This document shows, piece by piece, positions 53,180 through 64,000 of a DNA stretch of 64,000 nucleotides. Both the position numbers and the translations under genes were made by a program. Origin of the DNA: Terebella lapidaria (taxonomy: Eukaryota > Annelida > Polychaeta > Terebellida > Terebellidae); the NCBI GenBank assembly GCA_949152475.1, contig OX424561.1, positions 27,708,481-27,772,480 of the forward strand. Reading direction: 5' to 3'. Numbering within the stretch: the stretch's first letter is position 1; each line of letters starts with the position of its first letter. A model generated the notes under the pieces. That model had not been told where the DNA came from and searched no databases. It worked only from the letters and a program-made list of their open reading frames with translations.

Positions 53180-55700
53180 GGGGATATTTACTTGACGAAA
53201 TGTAAATTTCGTCAAGTATGTTGGTCAGTCGCGTTTGTCTGTCTGTTTGTTACTTGACGAAATTAAATTTCGTCAAGTATGTTGGTCAGTTGCGTTTGTC
53301 TGTCTGTCTGTCTGTTTGTTTGTTAGCGCTCTACAGGTCACAATTTTGATCGTAGAGTGCTGAAAATTTGTCAGAAATTGTGCAGTCAATACTCGACCAA
53401 GTGATTAACTTTTGGGAGGTCAAGGTCAAAAATTGAGGTCAAGGTCAAGCAAAAGGTCAAAATCGAAAAATCGCGATAACTCCGTTTTTAATCAATGTTA
53501 TTTTTTCTAGCTATTTTTATATTTTTCTATGGTCAATTCCGCATCATATGATGCATGCCCGATGGTCGTACGACCAAAACTCCCGATTTTCGGTCCAGGT
53601 CGAAAATTTGGGGGTCACGAATTTAGGCTTTTTTCTACCTCGCAATATTCAAAACCATATTATAGAGCAAATTCCCGATATATGTTGCTGATTTTCACTC
53701 AGAAGTTGTGCCTTATCACACAAAACACGATTGTGAAGTTATAGGACTCAAGGTCAAGAATTAGAGTTAAGGTCATAGTAAAGGTCAAAATCGAAAAATT
53801 GCAATAACTTGGCTTTTGATCAAAATTAATTTTTCTAAACATTTTTGTATTTTTATTTGGTCAATTCGACATCAGCTGACGTATGTCCGATGGTTGTACG
53901 ACCAAAACTCCCGATTATCGCCCATGGTTGAACATTTGGGGGTTTTCAGATCATTTGTATTTTGTGCAATATTCAAACCGTTATTGTGGAGTCAGAATCC
54001 GATAGAAGTTGCTGATTTTTAATCAGTAGGTGTGTCTTATCATACTGAAAATATGTGTAAAGATGTAGGACTCAATATCAAGAATTACAGTTAAAGTCAT
54101 AGTAAAGGTCAAAATCGAAAAATCGCAATAACTCCGTTTCTATTCAATGTTATTTTTTCTGAGTATTTTTATATTTTTTTATGGTCAATTCCGCGCCCTG
54201 CGGTGCATGCCCGATGGTCGTACGACCAAAACTCCCGATTTTCGGTCCAGGTCGAAAATTTGAGGGTCATGATTTTATGGTTTCATGTCTCGCAACCTTC
54301 AACCCCATATTGCGAGGCCAATTTCTGATATGGGTTATTGATTTTTACTCAGGAGTTGTGCCTTATCAAATTGAACAAATCTGTGGAGTTTCTTAACTCA
54401 AGGTTGAAAATTAAGGTCAAGGTCATGTAAAAGGTCAAAATCGAAAAATCGCAATAACTCCACTTTTGATCAACATTAATTTTTGTCAGTATTTTAGTAT
54501 TTTTATATGGTTAATTCGGCGTCAAATGGTGTATGTGCGATGGTCGTACGACCAAAAGTCCCGATTATCGCCCGGTGCCGAAAATCTGGGGGTCATGTGC
54601 AAGTTGCATAGTGGTAGCCCTAGTGTAGTGGCCGCAAAATTACCTCACATAAGTTGCCAATTTATAGGAGATATGAAATGTTTTATGCAGATTTGAATAC
54701 ACAAATGTGAAACGTGGACTTTTCTTGCCCTAATTCTCCAATTGAGTTGACTTTGAAAGTTGGTTATCAATACTAGTTTGGGTTATAAAGTTACAGTTAT
54801 TTGGGATCGATTTCTTCGTGCAGTCATGAAGACATGCATGCGGTCATACATGTACAGTAAATGTTGTTCTCCATGGGGAAGGGGAATATGGCAATTTATT
54901 GTATGATGGCTCGGTGGCCGAGTGGTTCCAGCACTCGCTCTCTAACACGTAGGCTTTTGACTCTGCGAGTTCGAATCTACCTGCTTTCAAATATTTTTTT
55001 TTGCTCTTTATTTTTTTCAAGAATATCCAGTACCATTATAATCTATTATAGTGGTTTTATCCAAGAACTTTTTGCAATTTGTTTTGATCTATTATGAATA
55101 TACACTGTTGAATGATCATTTGGTATTAATATGGCGTGCAAAAATTATCGTTGCCTCTGTCATATAATACCAGTATGGCATGCAAAAACGGCCATCACGA
55201 TCTGCTTGAACTCATTAGATAGTTCACCAAAGATGCAGCATCATGATATGAAAGTTACCAAGTTGTAGTAACGAACATTTATAGCAGTGTTGTATTTTAT
55301 AATTTTTCTTATATTGACATCATCAAAATTTTGTGCTGTTAGTAGTATATATTATGTTGATACACACATCGATTGAATGTTTTGAATGAGTCAGTCTCAA
55401 ATGACTGGGTCTTGCTCAGGAGACGTCATAAAGATTCAATATGTATGTCTGCTCAGGAGTTTTATTAATTCTAACAAATTTGTGAAAATTCAGAATTCAA
55501 GGGCCAAGGTCACTGTGAAAATGAAGCAACTCTCGTCTAATTTCTAAAATTGTGAATTCTTCTGCTGGGTGATGCTCAGGAGGTGTCTTAAAAGTGCCAA
55601 TTTCTAATGCTAGAAGTTGTTCAGTATATCTTTTTAATGTGTAATTAATGAGTAAATGTTTTAAATGTAAACAAATGTTTAGTTATTTCGTCAAGTGTTG
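53180..55700. mobile_element. Satellite-bearing element 1 (ACTTGACGAAAT family)
   Basis: Begins with two short copies of an ACTTGACGAAAT..ATTTCGTCAAGTATGTTGGTCAG palindrome and a (TCTG)/(TTTG) run. Next comes the block CTACAGGTCACAATTTTGAT, then about four ~325-bp tandem units (53455-54600) with GGTCGTACGACC, AAAACTCCCGAT and AAAATCGAAAAATCGC blocks. The end is near 55700 with AAATGTAAACAAATGTTTAG, then ATTTCGTCAAGTGTTGGCCT. Element 2 directly follows with the same head and tail. No coding function. Confidence 0.65.
54906..54998 (+). ncRNA. tRNA-Ser/Leu-like sequence (pseudogene or SINE head)
   Basis: GATGGCTCGGTGGCCGAGTGG contains a perfect type-2 A box (TGGCCGAGTGG). GAGTTCGAATC 40-50 bases later is a good B box. 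The acceptor-stem sides do not pair well, so it is unlikely to be a functional tRNA. A T run (54990-54998) follows as a potential polymerase III terminator. Confidence 0.55.
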
Positions 55701-57905
55701 GCCTATGGCCGATTTTTTGTTTGTTTGTTTGTTTGTTTGTTTGTGACCGCTCCACAGGTCACATTTTTGATCGTAGAATCCTGAAAATAGGTCAGAAGAT
55801 GTGCAATCCAATATGGATGGATGAGTTCATTTTTGGGAGGTCAAGGTCAAATATTGAGGTCAAGGTCACGCAAAACGATAAAAACACATAAATGGCCATA
55901 ACTCCAGTTCTAATTGTCCTAGAGACTTCAAACCAAGTTCATATTGTACATAAACTCGAGTTCTATCTTTTGTGACCTTGACCTTGGGATTTGACCTTGA
56001 CCTTGAGAAGTTCGCCTAAGGTGGATGTCAAGGTCAAATACGAAGATCAGCGCACCATATCGAGTAGTATATCGTTGGAAAGGTCTTGACCCCCTGATTG
56101 CAGTGATACCTTATTTTCGGCGCTGCGACGTAAACTGACGTCACAATGACGTCATAAACGTCAAATTTCCGAAATTTCAAAAGGCTATAACATCATCAAT
56201 ACTTTATGGAATCTCTTCAAACTTGATATGCATATTGACAGCAATGACCTTTACGAATTTAGGTACAAAGGTCAAAGGTCAAGGTCAAGGTCATCGAAAT
56301 CCCAGAAAAACACGTTTCCGGTAATAACATCCGTTTGATTTGTCGTAGGTTCATGAATTTTGAACCATGTCATTCAGAAGAGGTATAGTAATCGAGTGTA
56401 TATATCATTTTCACGATTGACCTTGAACTTTGTCAGGAAAATAAGGTCATATGAGGAAAACTTCAAGGTCAAATTTTCAAACTAACTGAAACCTATCAAG
56501 TAGTATATCAAATGAAAGGTCTTGATTCCCTGGTACATACTTTCTGATCAGTTTTGAGATGTGACGTTTATTGACGTCACAGTGACGTCATAAACGTTAA
56601 TTTTTCGAAATTTCAAACGGTCATAGTGTCCACAAATCTTGTTTGATTCTAATGAAATTATACAGGTATAATATATGTCTTCATGCACAGGCAATGCACA
56701 ATTTTCGTGACTCAAGGTCAAAGATCAAGGTCAAGGTCACGCAAAAATGTTAAAACACATAAGTGGCCATAACTCCGGTTCTATTTGTTATAGAGACTTC
56801 AAACCAAGTTCATATTGTAGATAAACTCGAGTCATATCTTCTGTGACCTTGACCTTGGCATTTGACCTTGACCTTGAGAAGTTCGCCATGAGGTGAATGT
56901 CAAGGTCAAGTACGAAAGTCAGCGCACCATATTGAGTAGTATATCGTTGGAAAGGTTTTGAGCCCCTGATTGCAGTGATACCCTATTTTCGGCGCTGCGA
57001 CGTACACTGACGTCACAATGACGTCATAAACGTCAAATTACCGAAATTTCAAAAGGCCATAACAGCGTCAATAATGTATGGAATACCTTGAAACTTGACA
57101 TGCATATTAATAGCATTGACCTTTACGAATTGAAATACAAAGGTCAAAGGTCAAGGTCAAGGTCATCGAAATCCCAGAAAAACACCTTTTCAGTTATAAC
57201 ATCTGTTTGAATCGTTGTAGTCTCATAAGATTTGAACCATATCATTCAGAAGAGGTATAGCAATCAGACTTATATGTCAATTCCATGACTAACCTTGAAC
57301 TTGATCGGAAAAATGAGGTCACATGAGCAAAACTTCAAGATCAAATTTTCAAACTAACTAAAAGCTATCAAGTAATATATCAAATGGAAGGCCTTGAACC
57401 CATGATAAATAGTTTCCCATCAGTTTTCAAATGTGACGCTTATTGACGTCACAGTGACCTCATGTACGTAAATTTTTCGAAATTTCGAAAAGCTACAGTG
57501 TCCGGAATTGTTGTTCGATTCTGATGGAATTGATCAAGTATAATTTATATCTTCATGCACAGGCAATGCACAATTTTCGTGTCCCAAGGTCAAGGGTCAA
57601 GGTCAAGGTCGAAGAAAAGGTCAAAATCACAAAAATTGCCATAACTTCGGAACTATTCGTCATAGAAAGTTCAAACTGGGACCATATTGTAGCATATCAA
57701 AAGGTCTTTGTCCGCTGACCTTGAATGTGCACTTTGACCTTGACCTTGAAAAGTTTGCCCAACGTAAAAATTTCATGAAAAAAGTATCTTTCTTCAAATG
57801 TCGAGTTGTTCAGTAAATCTTTTCAATGTGTAAATTATGGGTAAATGTTTTAAATGTAAACAAATGTTTAGTCATTTCGTCAAGTGTTGGCCTATGGCCG
57901 ATTTT
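55700..57905. mobile_element. Satellite-bearing element 2 with CRE-like palindromes
   Basis: Head: (TTTG)n at 55718-55743, then CTCCACAGGTCACATTTTTG. The body is about two ~868-bp tandem units (starts near 55885 and 56755) rich in TGACCTTGACCTTGG and TCAAAGGTCAAGGTCA. Each unit has paired TGACGTCA palindromes: near 56140-56156, 56572-56588, 57008-57025 and 57443. The tail is the same as element 1 (AAATGTAAACAAATGTTTAG and TCGTCAAGTGTTGGCC, ending at GATTTTTT). ORFs within are shadows. Confidence 0.7.
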
Positions 57906-58204
57906 TTATTTATTTGTTTGTTTCTGACAGAGTTCTGTATAACTCTGGATATAACTCTGGATGTGGGCATAACTTTGAAGATAATTATATCTCATCTTTA
58001 ATATTAAACGATTGATCATCACCATGTCTGGTGCATAATAACCTTAGAACAGCCTTAGAATGGTAGGACTATTAGACCTTCCTTTCTTTGAAAATCTATC
58101 CTTCATTTACAACAGAACTAAGCAGACTTCTAAAGTAAAATTCTACTTATTGATTTCACAAGGTACTGTTGTAAAATACACCTTAGAAACCATCTCAGAG
58201 ACAC

Positions 58205-58375
58205 TAAATTCCAAAAGTTTCTCGGGGGGCTTACGGTGCCCCCCGAACCCCCAGACCGCATGATGCTTCGCTCGCTACGCTCGCTCACATAATTTCAAGC
58301 TTACGTACAGTTAAGATGAGCACCCCCCCCCCCTATTCAAAAATCCTGGATCCGCCCCTGTCGGCATATATAACA
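58205..58375. repeat. G/C-rich hairpin repeat fragment
   Basis: CGGGGGGCTTACGGTGCCCC..CCGAACCCCC, then GCTTCGCTCGCTACGCTCGC, a C run (58323-58334) and ATCCTGGATCCGCCCC. It resembles ends of common invertebrate non-LTR or MITE repeats. The class is not assigned. Confidence 0.45.
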
Positions 58376-58379
58376 TTAG

Positions 58380-59830
58380 GCATATATCATGGCCACAGTT
58401 GATTGCTAAGCTGTAAATTCAATAATCAGAGAGATATCAGCAATTCTGTCCTGTGGCTTTAAAAATGAAGGCAAAGGTCGAATTCGAGGTCATCAGGATA
58501 ATTGGCGTCTAAATTCTCCTATATGTCCGTCATCGATTCCCACACTATGAAGTCAATAAACAAGATATTAGCCATTTTGTTCTGTCACCTTGAAAATCAG
58601 GTCAAAAGAAACTTGAAAATAAGGTCATTGGTCAAGTCGAGGTCACGAGAATATTCAGCACATATCATTACTAGTATGTCCATAATTGATTTCTAAGCTG
58701 TAAAATCGACAATATGTGAGATATTAGCCATTTTGTGATCTGACCTTGGCAATGAGGTCAAACGTCAAGTTCGAAATCATGAGAATATTCAGCATATATC
58801 ATTTCCTCTATTTTCGCAACTAATTCCTAAGCTGTAAAGTTGATAATAAGCGAGATATTAGCCATTTTGTTCTGTGACCTTGAAAATGAGGTCAAAGGTT
58901 GAACTCAAGGTCACCAAAATATTCAGCATATATCATTTCCTATATGTTCACTATGAATTCCTAAGCTGTAAAGTTGATAATAAGTGAGATATTAGCCATT
59001 TTGTGCTCTGGCCTTGAAAATAACGTAAAGGTGAATTTCAAGGTGATCAAAATATTCAGCATATATCATTTTCTACATGTTCACATTTTTTATATGCTAA
59101 TTCCTAGCTGAAAAGTCGATAATAATTTTTAGTTCAAACGTAATAAACGTAATAAGCGAGACATTAGTCATTTTGTCCTGTGACCTTGAAATTTAGGTCA
59201 AATTCAAGGTCACAAGGATAATCTGTATATATCATTTCCTATATGTTCATAATTGATTCTGTAAAGTCGATAATAAGCGTGATATTAGCCATTTTGTCCT
59301 GTGGTCTTTAAAATTAGGTCATAGGTCAAAATATATCATTTGCTATATGTTGACAATTGATTCCTACGCTGTAAAGTCGATAATTTATAGGCGAGATATT
59401 AGCCATTCTGTTCTGTGGCCTTGAAAATGAGGTCAAAGGTCAAATTCAAAGTCATGAGATTTTTCAGCATATATCATTTCCTATATGTCCACAATAGATT
59501 CTAAAGCTGTGAAGTCGATAATAAGCGAAATGTTAGCTATTATGCGCTAACCTTGAAAGTAAGGTCAAAAGTCAAGTTCAATGTCATGAGAATATTCAGC
59601 ATATATCATTTCGTAAATGTTCACAATTGATTCCTAAGCAGTAAAATCGATAATAAGCAAGATATTGGCCATTTTGTGTTCTGACATTGAAACTGAGATC
59701 AAATGTCAAATTCAAGGTCATCAGAATATTCGGCATATATCATTTTCTTTTCTATATGTCCACATTTGATTCCTAATCTCTAATATCAATATTAAGTGAG
59801 ATATTAAGCATAATGTGTCCCAATATGAAG
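58380..59830. repeat. GGTCA-rich ~140-bp satellite, array 3
   Basis: About ten diverged units with the same blocks as the arrays at 48.6 and 52.2 kb (GCGAGATATTAGCCATTTTG; GACCTTGAAAATGAGGTCAA; ATATTCAGCATATATCATTT; TGTTCACAATTGATTCCTAA). This is the largest array of the family here. It contains no coding frame of note. Confidence 0.92.
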
Positions 59831-59869
59831 CATAGGAGAATTTACCATGGGAAAGTCCCATTTGGGTTG

Positions 59870-60245
59870 AGTTTGGGCCAAAATGGCTCACTTCGAGCGA
59901 TCCAATGGCAACAAATTTTATACACACTATAGGGGTAAATACGAGGAGTCTGATGCATCAACAAGAAAAAAAGTTACTAAACAGATTCTGAGAAAACGAC
60001 CGACAAAGACCAAAATTGGCCGTTTTTCGTCGAAAGTGGCCACCATTTCGAAAAAAAATTCCAAAATCGAAAAACTAAAAATTACCCCCCTCTTGAAATA
60101 TTTTTAGGCATTTTTGTGCAAAATTTCAGAAAAATTCGCCCGTAAACAAAAAAGATTAAAATGTGGTGGACGACGACGACGACGACGACGACGGACGCAA
60201 CGCCATGCCAATAGGTTATCGGACCATAGCACCGGTAACCTAAAA
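59870..60245. repeat. Dispersed repeat with (ACG)n and terminal hairpin
   Basis: Contains GTTTGGGCCAAAATGGCTC and ACTAAACAGATTCTGAGAAA, and a (GAC)n run at 60168-60193. It ends with CGCAACGCCATGCCAATAGG and the hairpin GGTTATCGGACC..CCGGTAACC followed by TAAAAA. It is the fourth copy of the tail seen at 13.0, 13.7 and 17.3 kb. Confidence 0.75.
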
Positions 60246-62250
60246 ATCACCATACGACTAAGAAATACCTCCTCTCATCAAATTGTGGTTCCCAATAGGG
60301 ATATGTGGCGTTGAAAAATACATCATACAGGCCAAACAGTGGGCATAAACGCTACATCGCTGAACAATATTCACATGTGTCACTCACAGCCCTGTGCCCA
60401 GCAAAAACTGCGCGATACACATTATCACACATGACTTGGCAATTCATCAATTAATTCAACAAATTGCAGAGGGGTGACCCGCGTTGAGTTAAGTTCATTC
60501 GAGATTAGCTGAAAATGTACACAGTAGGGTTTAAAACAGCGAGATTTTGAGGCATCTAGTGCACACGGATTCCAGATCATTTAGATACTGGAGAGTTTAA
60601 TTGCGCTTGTGAAGGTTTATCGCGATGTTTGAACTTCGAAAAACATCTGTGAGCCATAGAATTTGTTTCATCGCAACTAGAATCATTCGATTGTCCTTCA
60701 AATTTGGAATGAAGTTTCGTCCATAATATGGACCTGACAATGGTGATATATAGATGTCGTTTTTCCCCGTGTGCGCCCAGCGGTCTCGATGTACCACGCG
60801 TGTATTCATCCCGGCCGACATCTGTTAGCATGTGAAGCTTATAAAATCCGGTCAGAACGCTGGCGCTCATCTCCGAGACCATAAGCGTTGGCTGTTTGAG
60901 TGGCAAACGGGGTATGTATGATCCATGGTGGGCTACTATCAAAGAGTGTGGTACTAAAATAGCTAGAACGTTAGAATCTCGTTAAATAATAATATTGAGC
61001 TAAGCATAGTAATACGGTCGAAACGCTATTGAGAATGTTCATTATATGATATCATTTAATTTTGTATTTTCAAAACATGCACACAACGACATGCCCACCC
61101 ACTGAAAACACACAGAAAATGAATTTTCGTGCGTGCGTTGTGTTCTCCACCCTGGTGAGTAATAGTTCATGATTCTTTTGTCATGGCCAAGTCCCTATTT
61201 TTAATAGGAACCTCTCAGGGAGGTTCCTATCTAGATAGGAACCTGAGAGAAATATAAAAATAGGAAAGACTACGAGTGTACAAACAGTTTATGCCAAAAA
61301 CTACACATGTTTGTTCACTTGAGTCGTTTCATCATTGCCGAAATTTAATCCGGATGACGTCATAGACTGCACGCTGTGCCGGACTATGTAGATATCAGGT
61401 CATGCAATGTTGATGGTGTTCATATTGAATAACACCAACATTTGGCGACAGGTGGCAGCACACGAAAATGAAATGTAGTGGCGATTCATTTTGAACTGAA
61501 TGATCGTATTGAAAACAAGATTGTCCCATTAGAATGGCTTGCCTCATCTACGATCCGAGAACGGAACACAATTATATGTCCTCCAGTCAGTGAGGAATGT
61601 ATGCAAAAAACATAAAATTTTTCATGTACAGGGACAATACACAGCCAGGGCTTTAACCAAAAGGGTCACGGTACTGGTACTCACTATAAATTCGTCTCTC
61701 ATAGACAGGAGACCAAATAAGTAAATGGTGTCGATACTGTGATACATGGCATGACATAATGATATTGGTTTGTTTATACCCGTTCACATGTTAGCCACTG
61801 AGTTCATTCAAGTGTGACCACGTTTAGTTGTATGACTCGCATATAGACTGGGTTGACATTTAGTGCTTGGAGTAATATTGTTGACACGCTTGTAATATTG
61901 TTGATACGCTTGAGAACTCATCGATTGCATGCAATGCAATACACGTACATTCTTTCCCGGTTTTGTGTGTAGCAAAATAACAACTGAAGCGAGAACAGGA
62001 GAGGAGCAGCGTACTTCGAACTGGCAACACAGACATGCATCGGCGGAGGGGGAGGAGAGGGAGGGGATTTGTATGGGGCCAAGAGGTTGGGGGTGGAGAG
62101 TGGTGGGGGAGTGTGACTGGCTGTCGTGAACCATGTGAACAAAAGCAACTAATGTGCATGGCTTTTGGTTCTATTAAAAACGTATTTGAATGGTGAAACA
62201 GATATTCTAAACTCTGTTTGTGAAATGTATCATTGGGGGAATCCTGAACT
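60246..62250. other. No supported gene
   Basis: Open frames at 60577-60942 and 61808-62426 (minus) show no recognisable domain. A small hairpin (AGGAACCTCTCAGGGAGGTTCC and a nearby AGGAACCTGAGAG) lies at 61207-61253. A GGAGGGGGAGGAGAGGGAGG purine run is at 62045-62066. Confidence 0.35.
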
Positions 62251-62255
62251 ATGTC

Positions 62256-62353
62256 GGATAGGGCCCGCGGCTTCGGATCTATTGCAGATAGGACCCTCCG
62301 GCTTCGCCGTCGGGTTCCTATCTGCAATAGATCCTCAGCCTGGGGCCCTATCC
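62256..62353. repeat. 98-bp hairpin
   Basis: GGATAGGGCCC..GGATCTATTGCAGATAGG is mirrored by CCTATCTGCAATAGATCC..GGGCCCTATCC with a short central loop (CGGCTTCGCCG). Arms are about 45 bp, close to perfect. Probably a very short MITE lying just outside the next element. Confidence 0.85.
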
Positions 62354-62395
62354 TATACATAGCTTTGTTTATTATACATAGGCCTACATTTATTA

Positions 62396-63504
62396 TACCC
62401 CCGTCACACCGGATTGGGGGTGCCACGGCGGGGCTTGTACGATGTAAATCGCCGTGGCACCGCCATGATCGCCGTGGTTCCTCTGCGATTCCACGGAAAA
62501 CATGTTCAAAACTTCCGCAGTGCCACCGCGAGTGGGGCCATTCCGCAGTAGTATCGTCGTGGCACCGCCATAACCGCCGTGGAACCGTACAAGGACCTCA
62601 TTAGCATCTCCACATCCGTCGTGCATCCTCAGTAAGACTGGCGACCCTACTGCGATCAAGTGGCGGTAATGGCGGTGCTACTGAAGTGCTACCACGGGAG
62701 CACTGCGGGTATGGGGGTGCGACGGCGGACTCAATGAGGAATTCGAGAAACCTAGGCGATCTTACTGCGATGCCACTGCGTTCACACGGCGGTGGTGGCG
62801 TTGTTATTGAGGTGTCTGTACGGCAATGTCGTTTCCACTGCGGTTGCACAGAGGTTGCACTGAGGATCTTGCACGATGCTACTGAGGTCAAATTTTTGCA
62901 TATAAAAGCTTTGGTTTTCTGAATAAATTTCAACAGTGTTTTGAAAGTTTTGAAAAACTTCAGATCGATTAATTGATAAACAAAAATTCAGCAATAACAG
63001 CAGCAGCAGAGCGACATCCTCATGGGAAAACTCCACTAGCTCTTCCCCTTGTTGTGTTATGTTTCGGCATAATTACTGTAGTGTACACGTCTTCAGCAAA
63101 AATAGGTAATGAATTTCACCGAAAACCACTTCCCTTTTATAGCCTCCTCGTTCCGCGATGCTGCCGCAGTGCCACCGTCGTAGCACCTCAGTAGCACCGC
63201 CATACCCGTAGTAGCACCTCAGTGGCCCCTCAATGCTTCCCCCAACACCGCAGTACTGCCGCCAATGATCGCCGTGGAACCGCCAACCAAACCGTAGTGG
63301 TAACTCAGTAGGATCGCCATGCCCGCAGTGACGCCGCCGTGCTTCTTCCCTGGATCCTCAGTAGTACCGTGAAGAAAAACTCACGTTTGATGAGAGGGGG
63401 AAAATACGAAAACCCTACTGGAGGTATCACTACGGTGATGGCGGTTTTGACTGAAAACGGTTGTGGTACCGTAGTGGCACCGCCAATCCAGTGTGACGGG
63501 GGTA
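62396..63504. mobile_element. 1.1-kb MITE with TACCCCCGTCACAC ends
   Basis: The left end TACCCCCGTCACACCGGATT is mirrored at the right (CCAGTGTGACGGGGGTA) for about 30 bp. The interior is a degenerate ~20-25-bp repeat of ACCGCC(A/G)TGG and CCTCAGTAGCACC blocks, oriented one way on the left half and the other way on the right half. It has no transposase. Frames here just translate the repeat. A TTAT(T)A-like sequence flanks both sides and may be the target site. Confidence 0.8.
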
Positions 63505-63811
63505 TTATATGTGGCATTTATAAGACAAGTATGATACCAAACACCAAACAATCCGCAAGACTAAACTCAAAATCCATGGACAAAATTTACACAATCGGTA
63601 TGTTAAGGTTGGACAAAAATTCAAAATTGGTGATCAAGGTCCGAGCAATTTGAATATCACAGACATCCGGCGAAGCCAAATGTGAGATCAGGTGTACCAG
63701 TAAGAGTAAGCTTCTCTTGCCTCGCATGCGACACCCACTGTGATATCCAAAATAAATGCTATCGAGATGAAGGACATAGTTAGGTTATAATAACGACTCT
63801 ACAAGTACCAA

Positions 63812-64000
63812 TCAACATGATGTGATAATATCTCCCATCATCTGAGTTACAGAAAGACCGAAATGGTCTATTAATTCCTGATGACGACCATAAAACTTCT
63901 TAAAGGTCGACTGCAATCTAGGTCTCAAATAGCCCTGCTTTAATAACTTATCAGTTAGCATTTTGGCTCTGGCTAGAAAATCTTGGTAATTTGAACATGC
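63812..64000 (-). CDS. C-terminal fragment of a retroelement reverse-transcriptase polyprotein (runs off the window)
   Basis: Open from the right edge to a TGA at 63812-63814, about 62 codons. It includes FLARAKMLTDKLLKQGYL, then TFKKFYGRHQELI and GLSVTQMMGDI. LLKQGYxxxRLxxSLxKFYGRHxxLxxxxxxSxxxM is a pattern I know from the C-terminal end of common invertebrate and vertebrate retroelement polyproteins. No stop or frameshift is visible in the part present, so the remainder to the right could be relatively intact. Confidence 0.6.
   Translation of the reverse strand, partial: ACSNYQDFLARAKMLTDKLLKQGYLRPRLQSTFKKFYGRHQELIDHFGLSVTQMMGDIITSC

Noticed and set aside
61808..62426. Overlapping minus-strand frames of 108 and 188 codons
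   Set aside because: They run through a purine-rich tract and the 98-bp hairpin, with no recognisable protein features.

Overview
The window looks like nuclear DNA from a marine invertebrate, most likely a lophotrochozoan or a basal deuterostome. The evidence is an AT-rich host background, spliced and intron-poor genes, very dense inverted-repeat (MITE-type) elements, several GGTCA-rich satellite families, a tRNA-derived SINE, and two genes of the metazoan DUF229 (alkaline-phosphatase/sulfatase-like) family. The species cannot be named from the sequence alone. There is nothing bacterial or viral-genomic here: no operons and no CRISPR.

Host genes are few. Two paralogous single-exon DUF229 genes lie on the minus strand at 18.1-20.1 kb and 42.6-44.7 kb. 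Each is preceded by a candidate splice acceptor, so each probably has an upstream leader exon. One well-formed minus-strand exon of unknown identity sits at 1.75-2.06 kb, in the loop of a large inverted repeat. A possible C2H2 zinc-finger exon fragment is at 5.4-5.6 kb. Two decayed reverse-transcriptase fragments are at 38.5 kb and at the right edge (63.8-64.0 kb).

Region by region: 0.7-2.6 kb is a long inverted repeat. 2.9-5.0 kb is a hairpin-ended element filled with a ~145-bp minisatellite. 6.2-6.6 kb is a MITE. 8.5-12.8 kb is an old direct duplication carrying two opposite copies of a TTAA-flanked ~720-bp element, with an apparent empty site. 13-17.3 kb holds tandem and dispersed repeats. 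21.2-28.5 kb is a recent tandem duplication (unit ~3.77 kb) of a MITE-rich flank plus one end of a retrotransposon. 28-37.9 kb is a GC-rich Ty3/Gypsy LTR element on the minus strand. 38-50 kb is mostly repeats and unrecognised sequence around the second DUF229 gene. 48.6-60.2 kb is dominated by GGTCA-rich satellites, two large inverted-repeat elements and a SINE. 62.2-63.5 kb is a 1.1-kb inverted-repeat element.

The most interesting system is the LTR element. It has gag, protease, reverse transcriptase, RNase H and integrase, all broken by stops and frameshifts. In the position normally held by env it carries an extra reading frame encoding two C2H2 zinc fingers, with an acidic N-terminus and a proline/acid-rich tail. 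A short CpG-containing motif (consensus CTTCCGCGAACGG) is repeated in the LTR, throughout the 5' half of gag in several reading phases, and directly upstream of the zinc-finger ORF. In both the LTR and the zinc-finger ORF's putative internal promoter the array begins 71-72 bp upstream of a TATA box. This suggests a shared, possibly self-encoded, promoter-recognition or anti-silencing circuit. The primer-binding site matches the tRNA-His 3' end, and the adjoining U5 end resembles the 5' half of the same tRNA.
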